From positions 1,550,001 to 1,614,000 of the forward strand of contig JAOVFP010000018.1 of NCBI GenBank assembly GCA_025738555.1: a stretch of 64,000 bases of DNA, written 5' to 3'. The stretch comes from Cyathus striatus (taxonomy: Eukaryota; Basidiomycota; Agaricomycetes; Agaricales; Nidulariaceae). The notes under the pieces are model-generated. The model had not been told where the DNA came from. It saw nothing but the letters and a program-made list of their open reading frames with translations, and did no database searches. Both the position numbers and the translations under genes were made by a program. Below are positions 11,539 to 25,050 of this stretch, one piece after another (position 1 is the stretch's first letter; every line of letters begins with the position of its first letter).

Positions 11539-12850
11539 ATGTCAGTCAAGGATGCTGTTGTTGTGGGTGAGATAAGATCCTGTTTTGATTGGCAGCTATA
11601 TCTGGACTTCCAGCTCCTTCTGTTGGACCTTTCCCTGACCTTCCAGGTGCAACAGGTAAGCGCTCAAGCCAAGATAAATATAACAACATGCCTCTTCTCT
11701 GCAAACCACCACCACCACAGTCCTCCTCCTCCCCCTCCTCCTCTCCCTCCTCTCCCTCACCAAAGAATACAAAATGGTATACAATCTCTCCAACCTCAGG
11801 CAGATGATGTTCTCCTTCCACCAACCTACCTCCCAAGCCCTCCTAGAGCATGAACAAGGAGACAAGCTCCAAACACTTTTCACACCAGGGTTCAGCTGTG
11901 CTTTAAACACACTCTGGAGCCTCTCCCTACATTCACTTGATGTGTGCCACATCTACATCTCCAAAATTTTCCTGCTTAAAAAGCGCAAGGGTACCAAGAA
12001 CAGGCATTACCTGGTAGCTACAGTAAAGTGGCCTATGGCAAGCAGTGGCAAGACACATACAAAGCATTGGTGTGTGAGCGGCAAAGATGGTCCTGGGTAC
12101 TTGCACTTGCACAATCCAGGTAGATATATTTGTTCTGCATGATGTTATGCATTTACTGAGGATGGTTGGCCAGAATACATAGTACAAACTATTGACAGGC
12201 CATTTGATTCCCTATCCAACTGTGTTGTTGTGTGTTTCCGCTTTCCAACACCAAACCAGGCAAGCATGTCAAACCCTCTACATCTACACAACCTCCTCAC
12301 CATAGGACATGCACTAGCCACCTCAGATATAACCACCTCCCTCCTCTCAACACACCACAAGCTCACTGGCATCCTCCTCCAGCTCATCCTGGAACAATGC
12401 AACATTGCACCATCAAGAAAGTCATTCACAATCATGTCCAGGCCATCAGTCACATTCCTACCATGCCAAAATGTCCTACAAAAAGTCCTCAGGAGTTGTT
12501 ATTGGCAAATATGCATTGGGCTCCCTAAGAATCTTGGTATTGCAGAGATTCCAAAGGACAAGAGGGGGGTGATTATGGGTGCTGTTGAGGAGGCTGTACA
12601 TCTTGTCAATGTGAATTGCAGTTCCTTGACTTCTGCTACTGATAGTGAAGTGATTAAATTGTTATTGTAGCATGAAGGCTATCAACATTTGCATTTAGAA
12701 GCTGTGTGCTATGAACAGGTTTCATTGGACAATGCCAGCCTCATGCAGCTTGAAATGCAACTGGATGATGTGGTGTTTGGTGCTGAAGCTATGGTGTTCA
12801 AACATGAGGAGGGGTGGGGGGGGGTACAGAAAGTGCCACTTAAAGCCTGC
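11539..12850 (+). pseudogene. Degenerate coding debris, possibly transposon-derived
   Basis: Several overlapping open frames of 70-146 codons occur on both strands, including a proline-rich stretch near 11,710-11,760. None shows a recognisable domain and frames switch repeatedly. The block 12,060-12,185 is repeated at 15,645-15,760, next to the right-hand array, which supports a dispersed repeat rather than a unique gene. Codon-level decay makes the original function unreadable to me. Confidence 0.35.
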
Positions 12851-13024
12851 ACTTGATACATACATTTACAAATTTCTACATCTTTGATTATTGAGTTTAT
12901 GATCATAATAAGGGTAGTGATCAGTTGTACTGCACGATGCTGATACACATGTAAAAGGATAACAATGTACCTCAATTTTAATTCTTTTACATCTCGATTT
13001 TGAGACCCCAGTAGAGAGCATGTT

Positions 13025-13745
13025 GAGTATGGAAATAGCAGGGAGGGGCTGAGTTCCCGCACCACCTCCCATAATTAAACAAGGGATAACATAAAACTTA
13101 TTAAAAAACACATAAAACTCTGTGTTAGTACTGGTTTACAACACTTTAAACAGATAGATACATAAAAACTCTACCTTTAAAACACAATGTTGTACTCGGT
13201 ACATGAGTACCAAGAACCAAGAACTAAAATCCTGATGATGACAAGGTCAATATGAAACACAGTGTGGAATATAGACAAAGAACAATGACTTACAGAATCA
13301 CTGAAACCTAGACCCTGATCCACCAACACAAGACCAGTTAGCTTGAAGGAGAGCAACGAGGCCACGAGACTGAAATGATGAGAGAGAGAGAGCATGAGAG
13401 AAGGGGAAAGGAAGAAAGAAAGAACAGGGACTGAGTACCCTGATGGTCAGGAGTTCATGTGGGAGCGGAAAACCGACCCATTAGACTGATGTAAATGAAA
13501 TTGATGCAAGCAGCTGCTGCTGCTGCATTGGCTGATTACCTGATTAGGAAGGTAACTGATGAGACACTCAAAACAAGCATGCATTGCAGAAAGAGGGCGT
13601 ACTGAGCTATGTGCACAATTGGCTGACTGCTGCCTGTGCACTGATGAAGCACTACCTTACACATGGACTGGGGAAATACCAGAGATCAAATAGAATTTTA
13701 TTACTATGCAATTTGTAAGTAAAAATAACTAGAAATCATCAGCAA
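13025..13745. repeat. Dispersed repeat family S, copy 1
   Basis: This block matches 14,345-15,040 in direct orientation. The 5' start (ctgagttcccgcaccacctc, then aaacaagggat) also matches 60,600-60,660. It contains a purine-rich patch (gagagagagagagcat) near 13,380 and a conserved block ttgatgcaagcagctg then gattacctgattaggaaggt. No protein is evident. It could be a solo LTR or a non-autonomous element; I cannot fix the ends. Confidence 0.6.
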
Positions 13746-14344
13746 GTACTGATTATATTATACAGTGCTACAGTAGTACTACAGAGCATTGCATAGCACC
13801 ATAACACCATAACAAAGGTGTTCATTTATGTAGAACTATGTAGTTATCCCTACATACTATCAAGCACTATAGACATGGCAGCAAGCTATGTAGTGCTATA
13901 TAGTGCTATGGAGGCTTGGCAATATACTATGGAGTGCTTTATAACATCCAGGATTACAGCAGATCCTGTAGGATTTCCTTGGGATTCCCATACTTCAGCC
14001 AATAGCATCATTCCTTTCATGATATAAATGAAAAATTATTATATTAAATAGTTATAATACATGTTAGTACAATACAGTATAAATAATAGCATTCAAAGAA
14101 AATGGTACCCGATCCTCCAACAACAAGAGGAGGGGGAGGAGGGGGATGTCACGGAGAGGGAGATGGCATGATGTGTCAACGACGACAAGAGGGAGGGATG
14201 GGGAGGGGAGGAGACAGTGTGATGTGTTGGAGGTGGAGACCATGAGCTGCTGACATGGAAAGGGAGACAGCACAAAGAACTCGGCATGCTGACTTTGTTG
14301 AGGGCTAGGGAAAGATGCAAATGTTAGCACTAGAAAAGAAGCGG
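13746..14344. repeat. Spacer with repeated TATAGTGCTATGTAG-like motifs
   Basis: Positions 13,750-13,960 repeat variants of ctatgtagtgctatatag in both orientations, and similar motifs recur at 15,115-15,430. This suggests a foldback or simple-repeat-derived element. Positions 14,090-14,250 are strongly purine-rich on the plus strand. No gene seen. Confidence 0.4.
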
Positions 14345-15110
14345 GGAACAGGACTTACCAGTGATACACATGTAAAAAGAAATAAACCCATTAAAACACA
14401 TAACTCCGCCTTAGGACTGGTTTCAAACACTTTAAACAAATATAAAACACTTTACCTTTTACATACAATGTTGCATTCCATACACAAAGTACCAAAAACC
14501 CAGAACAAACATCTGACATGTGGTAAAGTCAACACGAGATGCAACAGGTGGAGACTGACAAAACACAGACTTATGAAGACACTAAAAACGAGAACCCTAA
14601 GACCAGACCTTGAGACACGAGACACGAGACCAGTGAGCTTGAATGAGAACAATGACGAGGTGACAAGACGATGAGAGAGGAAGAGTGTGGGAAGGGGGGA
14701 AAGGAAGCAAGAATGGAAAGAGTGAGTACCTTGACGGTGAGGAGTAAGCGCGGAAGTGGTGAACCGACCTGAGAGGTATGACATAAACGAAATTGATGCA
14801 AGCAGCTGACACTGCCGCATTGGCAGATTACCTGATTAGGAAGGTAAATGATGGGACACTCAAATGGGCGCCTGTTGCAGAAAGGGGGCACACTGGGCTA
14901 TGCACACAATTGGCTGACCACCACCTGGGTGCTGACGAAGTGCTCTACCTTGTAAACGGATTGTTGAAATGCCTAGAAATAAAATAGGATATAATAGGAT
15001 TTTATTACTACGCAAATTGTAAATAAGTAACTAGAAATATGTATATAGTAGGACCTGAGGGAAGAGATAAGGCAAGAACTGCCAGGGATTCTTCCCTCCC
15101 ACAGATAGGG
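14345..15110. repeat. Dispersed repeat family S, copy 2
   Basis: Direct copy of 13,025-13,745 offset by about 1.28 kb. It retains more CpG than copy 1 and ends in a block (gggattcttccctcccacag) that also ends the copy at 60,600-61,290. That shared end supports one element family with defined borders. Confidence 0.6.
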
Positions 15111-15740
15111 TTGAGCAGTACTGTACTATGTAGGTATGTAGTGTTATATACAAGTTATATAGTGCTTTTATGACATACATAGCAAATAGAAAAGCTGTAA
15201 AACACTACATTAGCTTCTGTATACACTATAGATTACTATGTATTTATGTAACAATGCTATATAATGTTAGCTAACTCCAGCCTATGCTACAGAGTAATAT
15301 AGAGTACTACATATAAAAGTAGTAATACTCCTAATACTACAGCATGCTGTCAGCTTGTAGATATGTTGTAGGATACTATAAGATTAGACTGTAAACTATG
15401 ACATACTATGCACAAAATCAGTGCTTGCTGATGATTGTATATACTTTGACACATGAACGAGAATAGCTCAAGTTTAACTTGTTCTATTTTTAACTTGTTC
15501 TAAATTAGGATTTGATACAATTGCGCCCCTTGAAATCCCACTTCGGGATATAAGTTTAGTTATTATATTTAGGATTTATATTCTAAGTATTTTACTAAAG
15601 TAACTACTCTCGTCGAGTGACTCAACAACGCCTACGAAGCATTTGTGTATTAGCAGTAAAGATGGTGCTGGGTACTTGAAAAAACCAGGTAGATATCTTC
15701 TTTCTGCAAGATGTAAAGTACTAAGGATGTTGGCCTTTAG
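15111..15740. other. AT-rich junction before the right-hand array
   Basis: Holds more tatagtgctat-type motifs, then at 15,645-15,760 a copy of the sequence at 12,060-12,185. Array homology begins immediately after. No gene is apparent. Confidence 0.45.
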
Positions 15741-18700
15741 GATACATAACGTGAAAGATCGGTCTGACCCAGCTTAAGCACCAGCAAGGTGGACAAAACC
15801 ACCCGCGTGTGCGATGGTAGAGCGCACTACCAAGGTCCTATCCTTTTGGCCCTTCAAAGATCTCTTTGTAGGCCTACATAGCGAGTGGAGACATGCCGGA
15901 GAATAGGCTAGAGACCTACTAAGCGACATAGACGCTTCGAGGGGCCTTCTAATAGTGCTGATGCGTACTCGCGAAGCTTAACAGAGAAGCATTAATACAG
16001 CTCTTGAACACATATAGTTATGTTCGTGCTACAGGGCAAGTGCAAGCGTAAGCATCGGAGAGGAGTGAGGGTAGAAGAGAATCTAGCGCACCAGTCGCAC
16101 CCGCATCTCAGAGGCTTGTCTACTCTAATTCATACTGCTAACTGAGTTCCACTGGTAGCAGCATGAGTATGTATGGGGATCTGACCATACTGCGAAAAAA
16201 GGAAGAGTTAGTGAGGCTTGAACGAAGCATTGCAATTAACTTACCAACGAGCTAGTGACGCCCAACGCATCTTGAACTGTCATTGCATGCTTCCTCTCAA
16301 TCTTAGCTTCTACAACAAAAGCTGTTGTTGTTCAAAAGGCTCAAGTGAGCCGCAAAGCGATCTAGCACTTGTCCTTCACGTCGAAATAGTGAATCATTCT
16401 GATCTTCTAGGATTTGTTTAACAGTGCGTGATTATCAGTAGCTTGGAGATGTCGACTCTTTCAGTTGGGAAATAAGAGTGGGATGGCGAAGTGGTAGGGT
16501 TGTAGTAGGTAGATGTTGGGAGATATTGGGAGATGTCGTTACGGTTAGCAAAGGGACATCGTCGAGGTGAGAGAAGCTGAATCGAACATTTGCCGAACGT
16601 TGTCGTTGGATGTCAGAACGCTCATCACGTGAAAATTATCTTATCTTATCTACTTTCAGCTCCTAGGTAGTCACGAAGCGCTCACGCATCTATTTACTCA
16701 AATCGCATCTGAGAACAAATTCGACAGCACCAAGAAATCAAACGCGAAGATCAGCTCCATCAATAACAGTGCACTATTAGCTTGGCCTATTTATTCAATG
16801 AGCGCCTGCGGCCTGAGCCGAACCTTGTGAACATTCGCACCAATTCGCCCACACGATCCAAATTTGACTGGTCCAATCCACTGGATTATCGATAACCCAT
16901 GAGAAGCAGTATTCAATCGATCCCGTCGTATACCAAACTGCCTGACGAATATGCTTATAAGCGCTGCTGGCTTATCTATGAAATGCACGCGATGCAGGAG
17001 ATACAATGGGACAGACATGGGACTTTTCATATAAAAGAAAGACATACTGTAAAGAAATGTGGCTGCTCAATAAGATGCGCAGGAAAAGTACAACAGTAAT
17101 AAGTACACAAATTCTGACCGCATAGTTACGTTCAACCTTGAGTCAATCGTGCACCGCGAGAGCATATGCATTTCGAATCGACCCGACATCTGAGCTTAAT
17201 TTTGTAACGGGAGTGCAATCAAATCAGACTCTGCCTTCACCCTGGTGCGTGTAGGAAGCAAGGACGGTAGGGACATTGAAAGAGGCCAAGATAACCGAGT
17301 GAATGTGTCGAAAGCAGTTGGTCCTAGACATAATACCACGTCCATGCACAGGAAAATCCTCAACGACGTAAGATCACTACAGAAGGTAGCTCTTCCATCT
17401 TGCCAAGCGTCCCGGACTCTCTGTGTGGGCTGTACACACGAGGAATATGCCGGGTAAAGAAAGAGCGTAGTGGGGTGCGTCCACGCACAGCTTGGCGTAT
17501 GAATAGGAAGAGGAGAAAACAAGGACACCTTATACAAGAAGATGTAGACGCTTGCAAGAATGTCCTTACTTCATAGAGGCTCTACAACCTTTATTGACCT
17601 CCTAGTCTCAATCCCCCTTCCACTCCGACCTAAATAACAAAACCGACAACTTGAGACAGACACACCAACACCCTTCACGAATAAGATCCTACGTGCGCCA
17701 CCAGATATTCTCCTTTCTGGGTCCCCTCCATGGTCATCGTGGTCATCGTAGCGCACGGAGGCGAGACAGCACTAATATGGGCACAGGAGATGATCTACGT
17801 GGAGGCTTAGGCGGTGCAGAGGCATACAGAAGAGGGTATCAGAGTCGTAAACGAAACTCGATACATTCCGCGTGTTTTCTTCATCGGGCCGGAGGTGCAA
17901 GCGGTAGCCACGGTAGTGGTTGCGTTTAAGTATCAAGGAGGAAGGATAGGTTCGAGGGGTGTCGGTGGTCGGTGAATAACACAGGCGTTCAAGAACTCGC
18001 GGTTGATGAGGTACAACGTTGACGTTTGCCTCGTGAACGTGAAGAGACAGCATGAAAAGTTGTTCGTCGTCCTGAATGGAACATGGGATCACTATACGTC
18101 ACCCTGGCCCTCATCCCCGACTCTCCCTGCCCCCTTGAACCATAGTCATAGCGCTACTACGGTCCTCCCCCCTTATCCTCTTCGAAGAATTGTCATAGGC
18201 ATACATAGGGAGCAAAGACGAATCAAAGAGCAGGTGGAGATGCTCTGTGTTCGGAGGGGATAGGCATTACGGAGGGTGTAGGGGACGAAGACGGTAAAGG
18301 CTTCTCGGGGATAGTGTCCAGCTGATCCATGGGTGACTATCCTTCTTTTCGTTGACATGCCCACACAAAAGGCGTAACGGGAAAGGTGCAGTACACATCT
18401 CTGCATAGCGTAAGGTACCACCGACGCGCACTACTCGGTCCTTTCGGCGAAATGGTGAGGTTTGTCTAGTGAACGTGCTTAGAGAGCGAGAAAAGCTGTC
18501 AGCGGTCCTGGATGGAACACGGGTCCACTATACATCGCCTTGGCTCTTATCCTCGACTCTCAGGCCTGTATCCCTGCCTGCTTGCGCTACAATCATAGGG
18601 TAAGGTACCGCCGACGCGCGCTACTATGGTCCTTTCCCCGTATTCTCTTCGAAGGATTGCTGTAGGCATACTTATGCAGCAGAGACGTCCTAGAGAATCG

Positions 18701-21700
18701 GTCGGAGACGCACTGCGTGAGGAGATAGGCATGCGGGGGGTGTAGGGGACGAAACCGGTATAGGCGTCGGAAGCTGAGATAGTGTCCAACTGATCCTTAA
18801 GTGGTTTCCCTCGTACGGTGGACGTGCTTACGCAAAAGGCGTAACGGGAAAAGGCGGGGTACATGTTTTTAACGAGCATGGCGATGCGTGTGCTATGGAA
18901 GTGCAGATGTATGCAATGTGTGATGGGTAGTGATAGAGACATTCCAGTAGAGACATTCCAGAGCTCCCGCTTGAATAGGCACAACGATCGGGGTTGCTTC
19001 GTGAGCGTGCAAAAGGAGCAGGAAAAGCTGCCCGTCATCTTGGAATGAACCGGGAACCACTTGACTTCCCCCTCGTCTCCGCCTCTCGGGCCTGCATCCC
19101 CCCTTCTACTATCACCAGGGCCCAAGGTACCGCCCGCGCGCACCATCACAGATATATCCCCACCGTGGTGTCTTCGGAGTCTCGTCGTAGGCATACATAG
19201 GGAGTGTGTATTGTGCTAGAGAAAGGTCCGGGGATGCTCTGCATGAAGGGATAGGCGTTAGAGGGCGAAAATGGTGTAGGCCTTCAGAGCGATGGGATAG
19301 TGCGTAGTGAACACGATACTCCATAGCTGTATTCCTCTTCCAATATGCGTGGTGCGAACGTGTAAGGTGAAGCGGGAGGTGCAGTATAAGTGTGGGACGA
19401 ACATGTCTATGCGTGTGCTACAGGGAAAGTGCAAGTGTGAGTAGTAAGCATTGGGGAGAAGAGAGTAGAAGTGAATCGCAAGCACCGATGGCATGCGCAG
19501 CCTTAGAAGTCAGTCCAATACATGCAGATAACTGAGTACAACTGGCGGCGTATGACTGAAGGAACCTGACGTTTCCTGTGAAAGGAGGAAGAGCTGCTGG
19601 CGAAGAAAGCGTCGATGAACCAACTGACTAGAAGAGCAGGGATGAGAGAAAGTGCTTACTGGTGACAAAGAGCTAGAGATACCAACTTATCCTTCTGCAC
19701 CGTTACCTACACTTCGTAATTTCCAATAGCTGTGACGTTCAGCATGAGGACCCGAAAGTAATCCGGTAGTCCACGGCGTCGAATTAGCGTGTCTTCAGGT
19801 CTTGTCGGGTTTGTTCAACAGGGCGTGCGGATCTGTATCTTGAAAATTTCGAGTCTCCCAGGTGGGAGTAAGAGTGGGGAGTTGAAGTGGTAGGGTTGTC
19901 GTAACGAGGTTGTCGTTGACAATGAATGGTCGAAAATGGTCAAGAATAATCATGTGATTACATATTACTACGTGAGAATCGAGATTGACGCGAGATTTAG
20001 GTCTAGCCCGAGCTTCCATCAGCGCGCTCATTGCCCTCGTATTCACTGTCGTCGTCTTCATCTCCCATTAAGTTCAATGTCGCCTCTTCATGAACCTCTA
20101 CCTCAGCGTTCACGATCAATATCCCTCCTTTCCGGTAATAATCAAGAAAATCTGAAGGATCACCTGAGCTTGGATAACGAAACAAGTCTCCCAATGGAAT
20201 ACTAGTCTTTTTAGATCTGCCAGAAGTTCTTGTCTTATTTGCAGAGCCTGAGAGCGCAGTAAATAGTAATGTGGGATCCTTTGGGTGTCGTTCTGTGAGA
20301 TCAGTGGGGGGAAACTGGAAGTTCAGTGTCTATTAGCTTATATGTAGCCTTATAAGCGCTGATGGCTTTTCTGTGAAACATACGCTATGCGCAAGATGTG
20401 GGACACGTATTTTCATACAGCTACTCGCATGATCCATTTTAACTGATAATCGACGGTACATAAGAAGCAACAGTAGTTCTGGGTAATGCCTTTGACAAGT
20501 CATCTGATATCAATCCTGCTAGCTTTTCTATGAAACGCAAGCACTGGCAGTGCACAACTACGTGAGACTTTGGCTACTCGAGAAGATGCACAGGAAAAGT
20601 ACAACTGTAATATCTGAATCCTGACCGCATGTGCAACGCATGTGTACGTTCAACCACGAATCAATCGTCCATCGTAAATCGTTGTGCGAGGACACATGTA
20701 TTTCGAATCGACCCGACATCTCACACTCCTAATTTCGTAACAGAGTGCAAACAATTCAGACTCTGCTTCCACCCTTATAACAGGTTACATGGTTAGTGTA
20801 GGAAGTGGAGACGGCAAGGACATTGAAAGGGGCTGAGAAAATCGAGTGAATGTGTCGAAAGCAGTTGGTCCTGGACATGTTACCACGTCCACGCACAGGA
20901 AACCCCCGACGTAAGATCACTACCGAACGTACTCTTCTATCCTGCCTCGCATCCCGGACTCTCGGTGTGGGCTCTACGCCCGAGGAATATGCTGGGTAAA
21001 GAAAGAGCGTAGCGGGATGCGTCCACGCACAGCTTGGCGTATGAATAGGAAGAGGAGAAAACAAGGATACCTTATACAAGATGATGTAGACGCTTGCATC
21101 ATAGAACATTAACCGGAACTTAGGAACGCCAGCGACGGCCCTACAACTTTCATTGATCTCCGAGTCTCAATCCCTTTTCCACTCCGTTTTGAATAACAAA
21201 ACTGACAACTTTAGAGACATAACAACCAGCACCCTTCGCCAATAAGCTCCTAGCACACACGCCACTGGGTCTTCTCCTTTCTGGGCCTCCTTCGTACTAT
21301 CATAGTGTATGAAAGCAAAACGGCATTAAATGGGAGATGCTATACGTGGAGGCTTAAGCTTTGCAGGGGGTGCAGGATGGGGTACCAAAGTCGTAAACGA
21401 CACCGGATACATTCTGTCTGTTTTGTCGTTGGAGCCGGGAGGCGCAAGTGGTAAGTAGCTGCGATAGTGGTTGTGTATAAGTATCAAGGAGGTAGGATAG
21501 ACGAGAGGGGTGTCGGTGAATGATAAAGACGCTCAAGAACTCTCGCTTGAATATGTGAAATATTGGGGTTTGCCTCGTGAACGTGCAGAGAGAGCTGTCC
21601 GTCATCCTAGATGGAACACGTGACCACTCTACATCGCTTTGGCTCTGAGTCTCATCTCCGATTCTCGAGCCTGTATTGCTGCCCACTTGCACTACAATCC

Positions 21701-24260
21701 AAGCGTGCGGTACCGTCGGCGCGCGCAACTATCCTTTCGGTGCAATGGTAAGGTTTGCCTCGTGAATGTGCAGAGAGAGCAAGAAAAGCTGTCCATCGTT
21801 CTAGATGGAACACGGGTCCACTCTACATCGCCTTGGCCCTCATCTCCGACTCTCGAGCCTGTACCCCTGCCCGTTTGTACTACAACCATAAAGCAAGGTA
21901 CCGCCGAAGCGCGCTACTATGGTCCATTCCCCTTATTCTCCTCGAACAATTGAGATAGGCATACATAGGTAGCAGAAATGTCCTAGAGAATCAGCTGGAG
22001 ACGCTCTGCGTGGAGAGATAGACGTTGCGGAGCGTGTAGGGGACGAAAACGGTACAGCCAATAACATCCTACACGTGCCACCAAATCTTCTCCTTTCTGA
22101 ATGCCCTTCGCAATGTCATAGTGTGGAGGCGAGACGACACTAAAATGTGCAGCCTGGAGTACAGAAGAGGGTACCAGAGCCGTAAACGACACCAGACACC
22201 TTCTGCGTGTCTTTCGTCATCGGATCAGGAGGTGCAAATGATAGCTACGGTAGTGGCTGTGTCACTGTAAGCATCAAGGAGGAATGATAGGCGCCAGGGG
22301 TGTCCGTAAATAACAAAGATGTCCAAGACTCCTGCTTGAATCTGAGGTGCAACGTTGGGGTTTGCCTCATGAACGTGCAGAGACAGCAGTACAAGCTCTC
22401 CGTCGTCCTAGATGGACGACGGGACCACTCTACGTCACCCTGCCTTCATCCCCGACTCTTGAGCCTATATCCTTGCCTCCTTGCACTACAATCATAGCGT
22501 ACGGTACCGCTAACGCTCGCTACTATGGCCCTTTCCCCCCATTCTCTCCGGGGGACCAGTGCGGTAGGCATACATATGGACAGAGACGTCCTAGAGAATC
22601 GGCTGGAGACGCACTATGTGACGGGATAGGCTTTGCGGAGGGTGTAGGCGATGAAAACGGTATAGGCTTCTCGGGGATAGTGTCCAGCTGATCAATGGAT
22701 GGTTGTCTTCTCTTCGTTGACATACCCGCACAAAAGGTGTAACGGGAAAAGGTGTAGTACGTCTCTTCATAGCGTAAGATACCGCCAAAGCGCGTTACTA
22801 CGGTCCTTTCGGTGCAATGGTGAGGTTTGCCTCGTGAACGTGCGTAGAGAGCAAGAAAAGCTATCCGCTATCCTGGATGGAACACGCGACGGCTCTAGAG
22901 CCTGTATCCCTGCCCGCTTGCACTGCAATCATAGCGTACAGTACCGCCGACGCGCACTATGGTCTGGAGCAGAGACGTCCTAAATATAAGCTGGAGACGC
23001 TCTGCATGAAGGGATAGTCGTGCGGGGGGTGTAGGGAATAATATCGGTATACTGCCGAAAGCTAGGATAGTGTATGGTGAACCGATGATCCATAAGCGGC
23101 TTTCTTCCTCTAGTGGACGTGCTTACACAAGAGGCGTAACGGGAAAAGGTGCCGTACACGTTCCTAACTAGCATGGTTAAGCGTGTGCTATAAAAGTGCA
23201 GGCATTGAGCAAGGCATGATGGGTGCCAGTGAACGAAAAAGACGTTCCAGAGCTCCCGCTTGAAAAGGCGCAGCATGTTCAGGTTTGCTTCGTGAACGTC
23301 CAAAAGAAGCAGGGAAAGCTGTCTGTCGTCACGGAATGAAAACGGGACCATTTAACTTCGCTCTTGCCTGCGCATCGCGCCCCTTCTACTACCACCAGGG
23401 CCCACGGTACCGCCTGCGTGCACCATCACGGTTATATACCCTTGGTGTCTTCGGAGTCTCGCCGTAGGCAAACATAGGGTGCGCGTATTGTGCTAGAGAA
23501 TGGCCTAGGTATAATCTGCGTGAAGAGATAGGCGTCGAGGGGGGCATAGAGGGCGAGAACGGTATAGGCGTTGGGAGCGTGCGTAGCGAACCTGATACTC
23601 CATAGCTGTATTATCTTCCAATATGCGCGGTGCAACCGCGTAAGGCAAAACGGGAGGTGCAGTATAGGTGTTGGATAAGCATGGTTATGTGTATGCTGTA
23701 GGGAAAGTGCAAGCGTGAGTAGTAAGTATTGGGGAGAAGAGAGTAGAACATAATCACACGCACCGGTCGCACCCGTAGCCATAGAATTCAGTCCAATGCC
23801 TGCAGACAACTGGGCATTGGCGGTAGTATGGCTATGTAAGGGGATCTGACGTCAGGTTGTGTATAGAGGAACACTCAGCAACCTGCTGGTGAAGGAAGCG
23901 CTGGTGGGTCAACTGAGTTGAGTATGAGCCGGGGTGCTTACTGGTGACAAAGAACCAGTGATACCGAACTTATCCTTCTCCGCCATTGACTGTGCCTTCC
24001 CATTCTCCAACAATAACAACTGCCGACGTTCAACAAGAGAACCCCAAAGTAATCCGGTAGGTAGTCCACGATGTCGAACTAGTGTGTCGTTCGCGTTAGG
24101 CGTCAGGCCCAGGCCAAGGTCTTCTCGGGTTCGTTCAACGGGGCGTGTGGATCAGTATCATGGTAGGGTTGTGGTGAGAAGGTTGTCGTTGGCATCGTCG
24201 ACGAATCCGAAAAAGAACGTTGTCATGTGATTCTTGTTCTCACGCGAGTGCTTACTTAAA
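15741..24260. repeat. Right-hand complex tandem array, about 2.5 superunits
   Basis: Five modules recur in fixed order M2-M3-M4-M5-M1. M2 copies lie at ~15,750-16,640, 19,060-19,960 and 23,400-24,240. M3 copies lie at 16,790-17,150 and 20,320-20,690, M4 at 17,172-17,560 and 20,700-21,100, and M5 at 17,578-17,960 and 21,130-21,540. M1 copies lie at 17,990-19,060 and 21,560-23,400. Superunit spacing is about 3.5 kb between the M4 or M5 copies and about 4.3 kb for the last M2 interval because M1 is expanded there. M1 is itself tandem, with starts near 18,033, 18,470 and 18,998, and near 21,577, 21,757, 22,365, 22,830 and 23,287. CpG-rich. The longest ORF (18,547-19,194, minus, 215 codons) simply crosses sub-repeats and has no known domain. 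Confidence 0.85.
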
Positions 24261-24480
24261 GTCAGTGTTGTCATTGACCCCGTCAGACCCCGACAGTCAA
24301 AAGGGTCAGGTCAGTGATTAACCGTCAACCGGTCAACCACTGACCGGTCAATGGTAAATGCCGAAATATATTAATAAGCTACATAATCTGTTAGTTATCC
24401 GCATGATTCTGCTGGGTTCGAGCTGTTTTATTTCAATGTATCTATATATAACGCTACGTATTGGAATAAAGATGTCATAC
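24261..24480. repeat. Small element rich in GGTCAA/TTGACC inverted motifs
   Basis: At 24,264-24,352 short motifs such as gaccggtcaatg and tcaaccggtcaacc occur repeatedly in both orientations, giving a foldback-prone segment at the right end of the array. It may be a MITE. No gene in the rest of this interval. Confidence 0.4.
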
Positions 24481-24489
24481 TGGGTGTGA

Positions 24490-25050
24490 ATGTATGTGAC
24501 ATTGACATCTTGCATTTGTTGTTGTCATTGTGAGAGAAGTAGGAGGCAAAGGCATGGGAAGGAGCATCAGAAATCTTGGGGATATGTGGACATTCTGAAT
24601 CCATTGGAAAATCCAGAATCGAAGGGGGGTGTATCCACCAGCAGAGGATCTGAGTCCATTTGTAGGTACATCCCACCTTGTTGTTGCTGCTGCTGACTGA
24701 GGGGGTAGGAAAGAGAGGAAAGTTTCCGACACTGGTTGCTTGATCTGTGGAAGCGGAATGTGTATGAGCTGTATGTGGTGGAGTCGAATGCATGGAAACC
24801 ATAATCCACTGGAAGTCTGACACTACTTGGTGACCTAAGGGGTGGCACCTTAGGCCTTAGGACTCACATTCATACCATCAATGTCCAGCATAGCCTGCGT
24901 CAGTCAAACCCTTTCCTCCCCTCCAACCAAAGCTGTGTAACTTCCTCACACCTCCTCTCCTCCTCCACACTACCCTGTCTGAATAGGTAGTTTGGAGCCA
25001 GCATCCTATGTTCCTCCTTAGGAGCATTCACTCATCTATCCAAGAGCTGA
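24490..25050 (-). repeat. Dispersed repeat family R2, fragment a
   Basis: Matches parts of 33,250-33,640, 36,390-36,840 and 43,600-43,720. The common blocks contain a 'gtccatttg(c/t)aggta' motif, a 'cttggtctgtggaagc' motif and a downstream CT-rich block. The start tgacattgacatcttgcatt also occurs at 51,847-51,866. The minus strand has open frames up to 131 codons, but they are not conserved enough to call a gene. Confidence 0.55.

Noticed and set aside
1..24260. Many 60-215 codon ORFs in the tandem array
   Set aside because: Overlapping on both strands, repeated with the array, without domains, starts or introns that would support genes.
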